Below, piece by piece: positions 20,371 to 31,675 of a stretch of DNA of 64,000 nucleotides; the first letter of the stretch is position 1, and each line of letters starts with the position of its first letter. The notes under the pieces are model-generated. The model was not told the origin of the DNA. It saw only the letters and a list, made by a program, of their open reading frames with translations, and made no database searches. Source of the stretch: Rhodosorus marinus (Eukaryota > Rhodophyta > Stylonematophyceae > Stylonematales > Stylonemataceae); assembly GCA_029953675.1 (NCBI GenBank), contig JAMWBK010000004.1, forward strand, positions 806,001 through 870,000. The letters are read 5' to 3'. Made by a program: the position numbers and the translations under genes.

Positions 20371-21615
20371 CTCCCTGTCGCTGAGGCCCTTTGCCTCCCT
20401 TGAGCCTGGCTCTTCCAGAGCTCCCCCTAGCTCAGTGTAGTCCAGGTACATCTCCCCTTTTAGCCTCCAATGCTTGGAAAGGCGAGGTAACCCTTCTCCT
20501 TACCCAAAAAAATCGAGGGCGTGTGGACAGCCCTCACGTCTACTGTCGACCCTTTGACCTCCTCCCGCGTGGAACTCTAGTTCCTACCACTATGATCCCC
20601 ACCCAAAAGATCCTATAGCGCCCAAAATTCACGAACTGATGCGATGAGACCCTGTTAACATCTCTTAACGCGGGCCGGGGCAACCCTTTCTTTACTCCAC
20701 ATCTGTCCAAACTACCATAGTAAGCCCAATTATAGCTTCTTCGACCCAACCTGGGACGCCGGCGTTGTTCTGCCCTTTCCTTATCGTATATCCCTGAAGC
20801 AGAATGTAATTACTCTATCCATTACTGGATCAAAGGACGGAAATTGATCCCTCAAAACAATAAACGGTCTACACAACCTCGGTGACGATATGTCTGGGTA
20901 GCAAAGCCCATCACGTCTAGATCGACAACGTAAAACATGAACTACGAGTATCCTCGCCAAATTCATGAAATTCGGACAAACCGTGACAGATTCATATTTG
21001 CAGAGAAAATGCGCTCCAACCCCTTTCAAATGGACTTTTGACACTTCTCGAAGATTTCGGTTGATATTTCAGTAAAACAGCTTACAATCAGCAACTACAA
21101 TGCGGCGATTGAAATAACGTCAATTTCGAGGTCGAATTCGGGGGATTTTGTTTGTAGCTGAGAAAAATTTATTAAACAATAATTGAAATGTGAATAATTG
21201 AACTTTTGTGTTTCTGCCGGGTTCTGCATGTTTTTCTTCTGTTAAACTTGTTCCGTTTGGCTTTCTCTTTCGTAGCTTATGGTAGCATTCTGAGTGGTTT
21301 GGTCCGGCAATATCTAAGATTTCGACTCTTGGTTAGGAAATGATCTAGTCATACAAGCCAAAAGTCAAATTTTGAAAAGCAATTCAGCCTTTACTTTCTA
21401 TTTTATGACGTTTGCAATACTTTTTTTGGCCCTAGCCCACTAGTAGATTCTTGTTTGTTAAAATGTTGAGATGTTAAGCTGCGGACGTTTGTTTCCTAAT
21501 CCTTGGTTGGTGACGATGCTGACGATTCCCGAAGCGTTGCGATCGAGTTGTTGCAGTGACAGGAGGACGAAGTTAGAGTCCAGTTGAAACGATGTCTCTT
21601 ATGATCTGAAAAGGC
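20371..21615. other. Rest of inserted segment and promoter unit of copy 3
   Basis: No gene is seen. The insertion appears to end near 20790-20800. From there the unit promoter resumes, with the array-wide phrases near 21140, 21230 and 21480-21560. Confidence 0.5.
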
Positions 21616-21622
21616 TATAAAA
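21616..21622 (+). promoter_or_regulatory. TATA box, array copy 3
   Basis: TATAAAA, 101 bp before the ATG at 21717. The upstream promoter block reads GACGATGCTGACG here instead of GACGGTGCTGACG. Confidence 0.75.
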
Positions 21623-21716
21623 GGTGAGATCTATCGCCGATTTTTAGGATGGGACCAGAAGCAGTCACAAAGGACAACAAGCAAATATACGAATACTGAG
21701 AAAACATTGTAAAAAC

Positions 21717-22493
21717 ATGAAGTTGATGATGGCGATGATTGGTGCTGCGGTGGCAGCGATGTTGGCTGTGGCGACCGCTGATCCCGAAGAGTGCTACAAC
21801 CAGCAGAACTTCAAGTCTATCGTTCACGGTAGCGGTAGGAACGCGGGCAGTTTGGCCTTCTCGTTTGAGCACTTCAGGGGACTTCTCGGCGGTCTCAACA
21901 ACGGAAACGATGTTGGACCATTCCCATCTGGACACCGTCAGATTAACTGGGATGCGGGCATTGTTCCGTTCGATTTCCCGAGAAAGTTCTTCGCCGACAC
22001 AGTTGACCGTGGTATGTCCGTTTTCAGTAAGAAGAATAAGTTCGCGGTGAGCGGACCGGGACTAGACAACGTCAGTGACAGGAGGTTCTCCACGATCAAC
22101 CATACCGAATCGAAGACGTTCAAGGCGTTCTCCAAGAAGCGCCTCTTCACGCCTCTGAGGGAGACGGTATTCTGGACCAAGTTCAGCGTTCCCGGCAGCA
22201 ACAAAAGAGCGCTCGTTCAAGGTTTTGGTGCGGTGTTCGTCGGTGTTGATCTGCCCAAGACGACGAGGATGGTTGCCTACGACGAGAACGACTGTATCCT
22301 TGCTGAGGAGTACGTTGAGGCGTACTCTGGGGGAATTTCGTTCCTTGGATTCTACTTCAAGAAACCAATCATCTCCAGAGTAGCGTTCTATCTTGGAAAC
22401 CAGCCGATCGACTACCCGTACTGTGGTGCGTCATGCGGTGAGGACGTGGTTGTTATGGACGACTTCCTGTACGGCGAACCCCAGGCGATCTAA
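21717..22493 (+). CDS. Tandem secreted protein family, copy 3 (258 aa)
   Basis: Combines traits of both subgroups. It has Asn31 and Phe69 like copies 5 and 6, but the MKLMMAMIG leader and the QAI ending of copies 1 and 2. Its own changes are Ala20 to Thr in the signal peptide and Lys190 to Glu. Asn181 is Lys, which removes one glycosylation sequon. All four Cys are kept. The mosaic pattern suggests gene conversion. Confidence 0.9.
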   Translation: MKLMMAMIGAAVAAMLAVATADPEECYNQQNFKSIVHGSGRNAGSLAFSFEHFRGLLGGLNNGNDVGPFPSGHRQINWDAGIVPFDFPRKFFADTVDRGMSVFSKKNKFAVSGPGLDNVSDRRFSTINHTESKTFKAFSKKRLFTPLRETVFWTKFSVPGSNKRALVQGFGAVFVGVDLPKTTRMVAYDENDCILAEEYVEAYSGGISFLGFYFKKPIISRVAFYLGNQPIDYPYCGASCGEDVVVMDDFLYGEPQAI

Positions 22494-24360
22494 TCAGGAG
22501 ATGTTAATTTACGCAGCGTGGATGGACTCTTGTGAAGGAAATAGTCCGTCATTGGATAGATCTGCTTGGATTGAAAATAAGGATCTGATTCCTATTGTTT
22601 TACTGTGCATAAAAACCGAAAATTTGCAAAGCATGTATGAAGAAGCACATTTGCCAATTAAATAGTGGCACCGTGGGCTTCTTACATTTCCCATACTAGA
22701 TAAGGTTTTCCACAGCAGGGTGGCTTTTTGGTCTTTCAGGGAAAGTTATGAAAACCACCTACCAACCTCAAAATTTCATTATTTTCCTGAAAGATCTAAT
22801 ACTTACGTATTGCCGAAATAATTGAGGGCTGTACGCCTTGGGAGTTGAATTCAACGGATCTTGTATTTTCAAAATAAGCAGCCATATAGGAATTATTGTC
22901 GGAGATGATGAAGAAGGGAAGCTGGTAACTTCCCTCCGCCGAAATTGGGGAGTACTGGAGATGGTTGGGGTTGATTTTTATTTCGGTCCAGCGGTGAGAG
23001 GAGGTGTATGTTGTAAGGCTGAAGCAGAGTGGACACGACTCCCGAAATTTTCGGCAGCATGACCGAGGGCTAGTGGTTCTGGTATCCCAAATGTTGTGGA
23101 GAGAACAGTGCGACTAGTTCAGACTCAGCTGATCAAGGCGCTCAGGCATGACTTGAACCGGGGGGCGACCATGCAAATTCAGAGAGGGGAAAATACAGAG
23201 GTTAAAAAATCAGTTGATTCAAGGCGGTACAAGGGTTTTTTTTTAACTCTGTTAGTGTTGGTGGTTTTACTCACCTCGGTTGTGGTCGTCGCTTTTGTAA
23301 ACCAAAAGTTGATTACGTCCATTGTAAGTCTTGCTTTAGTATCAGACTATGCTGCTCCTAGCTCCTGTTACCAAAACGAATTTCAATGATCTTTGTACAC
23401 AGGGCGTCTGATTGTTGTTGGGGTTCGGTAGCATGCTCCTCAGATCTGCAAGCTGTAGTTGGGTTTCGTTAGTAGCAGCGCATTGCAGCGGCTAACCGCG
23501 AGGATCGCGTTAAGATTGGCTTAAGTCATGAAACTTCAAAATTTGAAGTCGATGCAGATGGTACCACGAAAGGTATTCGGGACATCGATTTTTTTTTGTG
23601 GTTAAATTCAAACATCTACTGAACCCCAGTGTACTGTGGTTAAAGCCGGAATGCATGCTATTTCAGAGGAGTGGTTAAAACTGGGAAGCCTAATCAAGGT
23701 CTATTTCGATGGATCCATGTTCAAAGTCAGCATGGTAAGTTCGTGGTGCGTCGTGAGACAGCTTAGTTTTATCCTACTAATGAGTTGTTGTCGCAATAGT
23801 ATTTCAATGCAGTACGAGAGGAACTGTTGACTCAGATAATTCGCTTTTGCTCCCGGCTGAAAAGCCGATGGTGCGAGGCTACCATCTGCTGGATTATGGC
23901 TGAACGCCTCTAAGCCAGAACCCAGGCTAGAAGCGACGATTTTTGCCTTCCCTGAGCGTATTTGTATACGAATAGAACTTTTTGTTCCGAAGATCATACG
24001 CGGGGTTTCAGTCGCGTGGCGCAAGAGCCGCGTCCACGAATTTCGAGGCTTTCGGGAAGACGGATCCCTTGCAGACGACTTGTATTTGGAGTTGAACCGT
24101 GTATTGTAAGCAGTGGAGTGACTTTATATGTTGCGACCTGCTGAGATTTAGCCGTTGTTCTTGCCATCTGTGGATATAGATTTTCACTTATCCACTTTCG
24201 CGATCACTGCTTCAGGGTGCTTTTTCCCTCCGCCCAACGCTTCATCAAGCGCCCAAAACCCTCGCCGACTCTTCTGCACGGTAAGTTAGCTCGAAGAACA
24301 TCAACAGGCTAGGAAGCTGCACACAGGAGACAATACATAGTTCTGGGAGAGTGGTGGTTT
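22494..24360. other. Enlarged spacer between copies 3 and 4, left part
   Basis: The 3' flank of copy 3 is followed by unfamiliar sequence. A frame at about 23168-23389 has a hydrophobic run (FLTLLVLVVLLTSVVVVAF), but no homology is recognisable and no promoter is seen, so I do not call it a gene. Confidence 0.45.
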
Positions 24361-24612
24361 TACTAACATAGCCTGATGCGCTACGCAAAACGTAAAAGCA
24401 AACTAGGGGCTAGGAAGAAGAGCATCTAAACTAAGCCGAGGCGACGCTGTCGCGCCTCGGCGAGCGTGTTGCTAGAATACTGCCAGATTACGATACTTAA
24501 ACGGCGGAGGAGCACCAGATATTCTTCGGGATGTTCGGTAAAACACTTAAGTAGCCACTCCAAGCTAGATTTTTCCAGATGCCCAAAGGTTTCCAAAGAG
24601 TGGACTCGCCCT
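24361..24612 (-). mobile_element. Non-LTR family A, 3' fragment
   Basis: The last 63 codons of the family A polyprotein on the minus strand (ETFGHLEKSSLEWLLKCF, then LAEARQRRLGL), followed by the family's 3' end reading ...GCATCAGGCTATGTTAGTAAAA. 5'-truncated and inactive. Confidence 0.75.
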
Positions 24613-25067
24613 ATCATGATTTCACCGACCTGGAGAAGCTTTCCAAACCTAAAACGTGCATCGTAGTGACAAGCACTCGGGCCCCTAAGTCTAGCGGTGA
24701 ACTTTCGTAATGGCTTATGCCATATTGATCATCACCCGCTCCGGGTCTCAACGGTTATCTGAAAACAACAACTCGAGCAGGCAAGGAAAACCCGGTTTTC
24801 GGTAATACCGGACCTGCGCCTAAGGGGTACTTTTTCTAGAAGAAGCGAATTTCGGCAAGAGCAGGATACTGGTAAATCGATCCCCCGTTGCCTAAGCGAT
24901 CTTGTTGTTTTCTGTGGGAACCTCGTGCGCGGGGCTTAATGCAGGGCTGTTGCTACCCCTGTGCGCACTTACCAGTGCCTCAGGGTGACTTTTGAAGGAG
25001 GTACCATCGGAACGGCGTTTGTGAATTTTTTGCCATATGTTGCCAGGCAATGAATTTTTTCAGGGTG
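24613..25067. other. Unassigned sequence between two non-LTR fragments
   Basis: Nothing recognisable. It is probably further decayed insertion sequence, since no array-unit phrases occur here. Confidence 0.4.
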
Positions 25068-25312
25068 TTTGAAGGTGCGGTAAATCCACTGCGCTCCCCG
25101 GCAGCCGGCAAATCAACGACTAGCCTGAGGGTTAGGAACACCAAGATCAACGACCGTCGTATGGCGGCTATCGTCACAGGTGACCACGAGGTCAGACACT
25201 CTGCGTTCGTCATTTTGGTGGTCTTCGACAGGTAGGGGCTTTTCACATTCAATTTCAAGACCGGCTTGCCGTGCTATACACACACGTTCGATGCGCAACA
25301 GGTCACTATTAA
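25068..25312 (-). mobile_element. Non-LTR family B, internal fragment
   Basis: Minus-strand remains of the domain between the Cys/His knuckle and the C-terminal tail (CEKPLPVEDHQNDERRVSDL, then VVDLGVPNPQASR). It matches the intact frame at 55749..54967. It lacks the family's 3' end, so it is a truncated or rearranged piece rather than a simple 5'-truncated insertion. Confidence 0.7.
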
Positions 25313-26015
25313 CCTCCCTGACACCTTTCACTGAAATAGTTAATTTTACAATTACTTTCCCAAAGAACAGCTTTCGAGCATGCGCCAATGAAATCGTGTT
25401 TGTGAACACATTCGTTCAATGAAATAACGTCATTTTCGCATTCGAATTCGGAATCCTTATTGCGGTTAAGAAACTAATTTTAAACAACAGTCAAAAGAGT
25501 GAATAGTTGAATGTTTTTTTCGTCTAGAGTGCTCTGCATGTTTTTCTTCTGCTAAACGTGTTCCAGTTGCAGTTGTTTTCGGGGCTAATGGTATCGCATT
25601 CGAGGTCGTTTGGTCTGGTTATATTAATTTTTTGCTTAATTAGGGATAAATTTCCTGATATAGAATATTGATAAATTTGAGGAAATATATTTGAGCCCCT
25701 AGTTTCTATTTTATGACACCACAATACTTGTTTTGGCCCGAGCCACGTGCGATTTTTGAAATGATGAGATGTCAAGCTGTGCACAGTTTGTTGCCTAATC
25801 CTTGGTTGGTGACTGTGCTGACGATTCCCGAAGCGTTGCGATCGAGTTGTTGCAGTGACAGGAGGACGAAGTTAGAGTCCAGTTGAAACTCTGTCTCTTA
25901 TGATCTGAACAGGCTATAAAAGGTGAGATCTATCGCCGATTTTTAGGATGGGACCAGAAGCAGACACAAAGGACAACAAGCAAGTATACGAATACTGAGA
26001 AAACATTGTAAAAAC
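25313..26015 (+). promoter_or_regulatory. Promoter unit of array copy 4, with TATA box
   Basis: Array-wide phrases resume at about 25370 (CGAGCATGCGCCAATGAAAT). They continue through the GTGCTGACGATTCCCGAAGC block near 25815 to TATAAAA at 25915-25921, again 101 bp before the ATG. Confidence 0.65.
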
Positions 26016-26798
26016 ATGAAGTTAATGATGGCGATGATTGGTGCTGCGGTGGCAGCGATGTTGGCTGTGGCGGCCGCTGAGCCCGAAGAGTGCTACAACC
26101 AGCAGAGGTTCAAGTCTATCGTTCACGGTAGCGGTAGGAACGCGGGCAGTTTGGCCTTCTCGTTTGAGCACTTCAGGGGACTTCTCGGCGGCCTCAACAA
26201 CGGAAACGATGTTGGACCATTCCCATCTGGACACCGTCAGATTAACTGGGATGCGGGCATTGTTCCGTTTGATTTCCCGAGAAAGTTCTTCGCCGACACA
26301 GTCGACCGTGGTATGTCCGTTTTCAGTAAGAAGAATAAGTTCGCGGTGAGCGGACCGGGACTAGACAACGTCAGTGACAGGAGGTTCTCCACGATCAACC
26401 ATACCGAATCGAAGACGTTCAAGGCGTTCTCCAAGAAGCGCCTCTTCACGCCTCTGAGGGAGACGGTATTCTGGACCAAGTTCAGCGTTCCCGGAAGCAA
26501 CAAAAGAGCGCTCGTTCAAGGTTTTGGTGCGGTGTTCGTCGGTGTTGATCTGCCTAATACGACGAGGATGGTCGCCTACGACAAGAACGACTGTATCCTT
26601 GCTGAGGAGTACGTTGAGGCGTACTCTGGGGGAATTTCGTTCCTTGGATTCTACTTCGAGCAACCAATCATCTCCAGAGTAGCGTTCTATCTCGGAAACC
26701 AGCCGATCGACTACCCGTACTGTGGTGCATCATGCGGTGAGGACGTGGTTGTTATGGACGACTTCCTGTACGGCGAACCCCAGGCGATGTACCCGTAA
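26016..26798 (+). CDS. Tandem secreted protein family, copy 4 (260 aa)
   Basis: First copy with the longer ending: ATC TAA is replaced by ATG TAC CCG TAA, giving ...GEPQAMYP. It keeps the MKLMMAMIG leader of the short-ended subgroup, so it is another mosaic. Particular changes are Asp22 to Glu next to the likely signal cleavage site, and Lys215-Lys216 to Glu-Gln. Cys residues and all three sequons are kept. An AATAAA-type site (GAATAAATAC) lies about 100 bp past the stop. Confidence 0.9.
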   Translation: MKLMMAMIGAAVAAMLAVAAAEPEECYNQQRFKSIVHGSGRNAGSLAFSFEHFRGLLGGLNNGNDVGPFPSGHRQINWDAGIVPFDFPRKFFADTVDRGMSVFSKKNKFAVSGPGLDNVSDRRFSTINHTESKTFKAFSKKRLFTPLRETVFWTKFSVPGSNKRALVQGFGAVFVGVDLPNTTRMVAYDKNDCILAEEYVEAYSGGISFLGFYFEQPIISRVAFYLGNQPIDYPYCGASCGEDVVVMDDFLYGEPQAMYP

Positions 26799-28218
26799 GA
26801 TGTAAATTTACGAAGCGTGGATGGACTCATGTGAAGGCAATAGTCCGTCATTGGATAGATCTATTTGGATTGAGAATAAGAAGCGTTGTTTTAGTGTGAA
26901 TAAATACTCAAGATTTTGCAAAGTGATATATGTCATATATGAAGAAACACATTGCCAACCGGCTAGTGCCACCGCGGGCTTTCACTTCGTATAATAGACA
27001 AAGGGGTCTGCATTCATCTAAATAATTTTTTTGGAAAAAGGAGTTTACATAAAACGCAAGAAATCCCGTATAGCCATAGTTGAGGAACTATGGCTATACA
27101 GGCAAAGTTGAGAAATACTGACTAGAGTTGGTTGGAGTTTGTTGTTTATTTCTTGTTTGACAAGGGAAGATGTAGGTTCTATGGTATATCCAGAGGAGGC
27201 ATGTCTCGAGAAGTTTTACGTAGCAAGACTGTCGGTTCGGTTTTTGGAGCCGCAAGCGTGATGGAAAGAGCGAAAGCTGTAGTGAACTCGTTGACATGGA
27301 GGAAGAAGGTCAGATAGTGCAGGGGACGGTCCTTTCGCGAACACTTGGTTAATTTGGAGCAATGCTACTTAATGAGCTGCTCGCAGCCGATAGGGCAATT
27401 TTTTAGGGCACAGGGTGGAGTTCCCATGAACGAGAGCCGTGCGGTGCAACACTGACGAGTGCTTGTAGCAAACTATACGTTCCGGTGCAGAGGGAAAAGC
27501 AAGTATTCGTCGCATCGGACCCGCGTGCGTTCCTTGAAACATGCGTTGCTTTCAATTTCCAAACGGACTTCTGGCACGTCTGGATGAAATATTTCAGTTG
27601 AAGGAATCATACCGAGTAAGACAGTTTACAATCAGCACCGCATTGATTAGTTTCGGCTTGCTGAGAATCAAATTCTTTTGCATATCAATCACCGATAAGG
27701 TTGCTAGCCCCATTAAAATAACATCAAAATTTTTTTCGACTTCGAATTTGGCTTGTTGTTAAGAAACAATTCGCAAACAAGAATCAAAAACTGAATAATT
27801 GAACTTTTCCGTCCCTGTTGTGTTCTAGATGTTTTTCTTCTGCTAAACTTGTTGATCTTTGGCTTCGTTTTCCGGGCTAAAGGGTGGAAATCCCGGTCGA
27901 TCGATCCGGCAATATCTAAGACTTTGAAGTTTATGTAGAACCTCAGTTCATCATATAGAATATAAGACCATTGGTGGAAATATATTTTAGCTCCTACACT
28001 TTCTAACTTATGACTTTGCAATGCTTTTTCTGGCCCTAGCCCACTTGTCGATTTTTGGAGGTTGAAAGTTGAGGAGATGTCAAGTTTCACAGTTTATGGG
28101 TCTGATCCTTGGTTGATGACTGTGCTGACGATTCCCAAAGCGTCACGAGCGAGTTGTTAGTGACAGGAGGACGAAGAGAGAGTGCAGTTTTGGGAATCTC
28201 TCTGATGATCTCAAAGGC
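26799..28218. other. Spacer between copies 4 and 5
   Basis: No gene. It holds the unit's 3' flank, a perfect hairpin at 27068-27099 and the promoter unit of copy 5, which differs somewhat from copies 1-4. Here the block reads GACTGTGCTGACG, and the segment before the TATA box reads TCTCTCTGATGATCTCAAAG. Confidence 0.6.
27068..27099. repeat. Perfect 14-bp hairpin, 4-nt loop
   Basis: GTATAGCCATAGTT at 27068-27081 pairs exactly with 27086-27099 across GAGG. It lies in the 3' flank of copy 4, about 270 bp after the stop. The same place in other units does not form this hairpin. Confidence 0.85.
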
Positions 28219-28225
28219 TATAAAA
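28219..28225 (+). promoter_or_regulatory. TATA box, array copy 5
   Basis: TATAAAA, 101 bp before the ATG at 28320. Confidence 0.75.
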
Positions 28226-28319
28226 GGTGAGATCTATAGGCGATTTTTAGGATGGGAGAAGAAGCAGTCACCAAGGAGAACAAGCGAGAATACGAATACT
28301 GAGAAAAATTTGTAAAAGC

Positions 28320-29102
28320 ATGAAGTTGACGATGGTGATAGTTGGTGCTGCGGTGGCAGCGATGTTGGCTGTGGCGGCCGCTGATACCGAAGAGTGCTAC
28401 AACCAGCAGAACTTCAAGTCCATCGTTCACGGTAGCGGTAGGAACGCGGGTAGTTTGGCCTTCTCGTTTGAGCACTTCAGGGGACTTCTCGGCGGCCTCA
28501 ACAACGGAAACGATGTTGGACCATTCCCATCTGGACACCGTCAGATTAACTGGGATGCGGGTATTGTTCCGTTTGATTTCCCGAGAAAGTTCTTCGCCGA
28601 CACAGTCGACCGTGGTATGTCCGTTTTCAGTAAGAAGAATAAGTTCGCGGTGAGCGGACCGGGACTAGACAACGTCAGTGACAGGAGGTTCTCCACGATC
28701 AACCATACCGAATCGAAGACGTTCAAGGCGTTCTCCAAGAAGCGCCTCTTCACGCCTCTGAGGGAGACGGTATTCTGGACCAAGTTCAGCGTTCCCGGAA
28801 GCAACAAAAGAGCGCTCGTTCAAGGCTTTGGTGCGGTATTCGTCGGTGTTGATCTGCCCAATACGACGAGGATGGTCGCCTACGACAAGAACGACTGTAT
28901 CCTTGCTGAGGAGTACGTTGAGGCGTACTCTGGGGGAATTTCGTTCCTTGGATTCTACTTCAAGCAACCAATCATCTCCAGAGTAGCGTTCTATCTCGGA
29001 AACCAGCCGATCGACTACCCGTACTGTGGTGCGTCATGCGGTGAGGACGTGGTTGTTATGGACGACTTCCTGTACGGCGAACCGCAGGCGATGTACCCGT
29101 AA
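28320..29102 (+). CDS. Tandem secreted protein family, copy 5 (260 aa)
   Basis: Belongs with copy 6: leader MKLTMVIVGAAV, Asn31, Phe69, Gln216 and the QAMYP ending. Its own change is Pro23 to Thr after the cleavage site. Its promoter also matches copy 6, so these two are a recent pair, start to start 2573 bp apart. Confidence 0.9.
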   Translation: MKLTMVIVGAAVAAMLAVAAADTEECYNQQNFKSIVHGSGRNAGSLAFSFEHFRGLLGGLNNGNDVGPFPSGHRQINWDAGIVPFDFPRKFFADTVDRGMSVFSKKNKFAVSGPGLDNVSDRRFSTINHTESKTFKAFSKKRLFTPLRETVFWTKFSVPGSNKRALVQGFGAVFVGVDLPNTTRMVAYDKNDCILAEEYVEAYSGGISFLGFYFKQPIISRVAFYLGNQPIDYPYCGASCGEDVVVMDDFLYGEPQAMYP

Positions 29103-30791
29103 GATGTAAATTTACGAAGCGTGGATGGACTCATGTGAAGGCAATAGTCCGTCATTGGATAGATCTGTTTGGATTGAAAATAAGAAGCGTTGTTTTAGTG
29201 TTGATAAATACTCAAAATTTTGCAAAGTGATATATGTCATATATGAAGAAACACATTCCCAACCGGCTAGTGCCACCTCGGACTTTCACTTCGTATAATA
29301 GACGAAGGGGTCTACCTCAGTGCGCAAGACCGACTTTGGTCTTGCAGAGTCAGAAAACCGATCAGCAACCTCGAAATTTCCTAATTTGCCAATGGGCCTT
29401 GCCAAGACGAACTCCTTATATATTCCGTAGGAAATAAGGAGTTCGTCATAAAAGTTGGATTCAGCGGATTTCGTATTTTGTAAATAATGTATTTATAAAC
29501 AAGAGCATCACAATTTTCACGAAAAACTAGGAAATCCGGTAAAGACGTCTTTCGCGAAATTGGGAAGGTGCTGACTGGAGTTGGTTGGAGGTTGTTGTTA
29601 GTTTCCGTCGGAAAGGGAAGGGAACTAATAGGTTCTATGGTTGAAGCAGAGGAGGCATGTCTCGAGAAGTTTTAGGTAAAAAGACTTTCGGTTCACTGTT
29701 TCTCAGGCGCGAACGTGGGGCAAGGAAAAAAAAACTATACTCGAGATGGTGAACTCGTTGATATGGAGCGTAGGGGACGGTTCTTTCACGAACAACTAGT
29801 TGTTGTGGAGGAGTGACACTTGATGAGCTGCTAGCGCCCGGGAGCACAACTTTTTAGGGCAAATGTTGGGGTTCCCATAAACAAGAGTAGTGCGGATGGC
29901 AACGCTGCCGAGTGCTAGTAAGTAACTGTATGTTTTTACCTCTTGAACATGCACCGGATCCTATCTCAAAATTCGGAAGTTAAAGCTCGAACGGGTCTGT
30001 AGAGTAATGAGGTCAGGGACGACTCGGGAACGGGAGTTGACGTACCCTTGAAGCTATGCTAGTAAATACCAACCAACTGTATGTTTCCGGTGGAGAAGGA
30101 AAAGCCAGTATTCGTTGTATCGGGTCCGCGGTCTTCCCAGCAACATATAATGCTTTTTGAAGTTCCAAGTGGACTTCTGAAATGCCCCGATGGAATATTT
30201 CGGTTGAAGGATTCACTCCGCGCACGACAATCAGCAATTGCTACCGTCATTGAAATGAAGCATTCGAATACGAAATTGAAATTGACGTTGTGCCAATTTC
30301 GAGTTCGAATTCAGGATATGACTTGTCTCGATGTTAAACATTTTCCAAACAAGAATGTAAAAGTGAATAATTGAACTTTTCTGTGTCTACTGTGTTCTAC
30401 ATGTTTTTCTTCTGCTAAACTTGTTAATCTTTGGCTGCGTTTCCCGGGCTAAAGGGTGGACAATCCCGGTCGATTGATACGGCAATATCTAAGACTTTGA
30501 AGTTTATGTAGAACCTCAGTTCATCATATAGAATATAAGACCATTGGTGGAAATATATTTGAGGCCCTACACTTTCTAACTTATGACTTTACAATGCTTT
30601 TTCTGGCCCTGGCTTACATGTCGATTTTTGGAGGTTGAAAGTTGAGGAGATGTCAAGCTTCACAGTTTATGGGCCTAATCCTTGGTTGATGACTGTGCCG
30701 ACGATTCCCGAAGCGTCACGATCGAGTTTGTAGTTACAGGAGGACGAAGAGAGAGTGCAGTTTTGGGAATCTCTCTGATGATCTCAAAGGC
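29103..30791. other. Spacer between copies 5 and 6
   Basis: No gene. It contains the unit's 3' flank, a 14-bp hairpin (29406-29419 with 29434-29447) and the promoter unit of copy 6. The segment at about 30375-30780 is very similar to 27795-28205 before copy 5. Confidence 0.6.
29406..29447. repeat. 14-bp inverted repeat, 14-nt loop
   Basis: GACGAACTCCTTAT pairs exactly with ATAAGGAGTTCGTC. The matching place after copy 7 reads differently on one side, so this inverted repeat arose in this copy. Confidence 0.8.
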
Positions 30792-30798
30792 TATAAAA
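30792..30798 (+). promoter_or_regulatory. TATA box, array copy 6
   Basis: TATAAAA, 101 bp before the ATG at 30893. Confidence 0.75.
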
Positions 30799-30892
30799 GG
30801 TGAGATCTATAGACGATTTTTAGGATGGGAGAAGAAGCAGTCACCAAGGAGAACAAGCAAGTGTACGAATACTGAGAAAACATTGTAAAAGC

Positions 30893-31675
30893 ATGAAGTT
30901 GACGATGGTGATAGTTGGTGCTGCGGTGGCAGCGATGTTGGCTGTGGCGGCCGCTGATCCCGAAGAATGCTACAACCAGCAGAACTTCAAGTCCATCGTT
31001 CACGGTAGCGGCAGGAACGCGGGTAGTTTGGCCTTCTCGTTTGAGCACTTTAGGGGACTTCTCGGCGGTCTCAACAACGGAAACGATGTTGGACCATTCC
31101 CATCTGGACACCGTCAGATTAACTGGGATGCGGGTATTGTTCCGTTTGATTTCCCGAGAAAGTTCTTCGCCGACACAGTCGACCGTGGTATGTCCGTTTT
31201 CAGTAAGAAGAATAAGTTCGCGGTGAGCGGACCGGGACTAGACAACGTCAGTGACAGGAGGTTCTCCACGATCAACCATACCGAATCGAAGACGTTCAAG
31301 GCGTTCTCCAAGAAGCGCCTCTTCACGCCTCTGAGGGAGACGGTATTCTGGACCAAGTTCAGCGTTCCTGGAAGCAACAAAAGAGCGCTGGTTCAAGGTT
31401 TTGGTGCGGTATTCGTCGGTGTTGATCTGCCCAATACGACGAGGATGGTCGCCTACGACAAGAACGACTGTATCCTTGCTGAGGAGTACGTTGAGGCGTA
31501 CTCTGGGGGAATTTCGTTCCTTGGATTCTACTTCAAGCAACCAATCATCTCCAGAGTAGCGTTCTATCTCGGAAACCAGCCGATCGACTACCCGTACTGT
31601 GGTGCGTCATGCGGTAAGGACGTGGTTGTTATGGACGACTTCCTGTACGGCGAACCCCAGGCGATGTACCCGTAA
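30893..31675 (+). CDS. Tandem secreted protein family, copy 6 (260 aa)
   Basis: Nearly identical to copy 5. It keeps Pro23 and has Glu242 to Lys in the conserved CGASCGEDVV segment, the only copy with a charge reversal there. Ends QAMYP. An AATAAA lies at 31784-31789. Confidence 0.9.
   Translation: MKLTMVIVGAAVAAMLAVAAADPEECYNQQNFKSIVHGSGRNAGSLAFSFEHFRGLLGGLNNGNDVGPFPSGHRQINWDAGIVPFDFPRKFFADTVDRGMSVFSKKNKFAVSGPGLDNVSDRRFSTINHTESKTFKAFSKKRLFTPLRETVFWTKFSVPGSNKRALVQGFGAVFVGVDLPNTTRMVAYDKNDCILAEEYVEAYSGGISFLGFYFKQPIISRVAFYLGNQPIDYPYCGASCGKDVVVMDDFLYGEPQAMYP

Noticed and set aside
23096-23389. 97-codon frame with one hydrophobic segment as a small membrane protein gene
   Set aside because: No ATG context, promoter or homology. 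It lies in a spacer full of decayed insertions.
16100-31540. Conserved 70-, 88- and 100-codon antisense frames and a 103-codon overlapping plus frame in every array copy
   Set aside because: They recur only because the copies are nearly identical. Their differences follow the main frame's synonymous changes, and none has its own promoter or domain.
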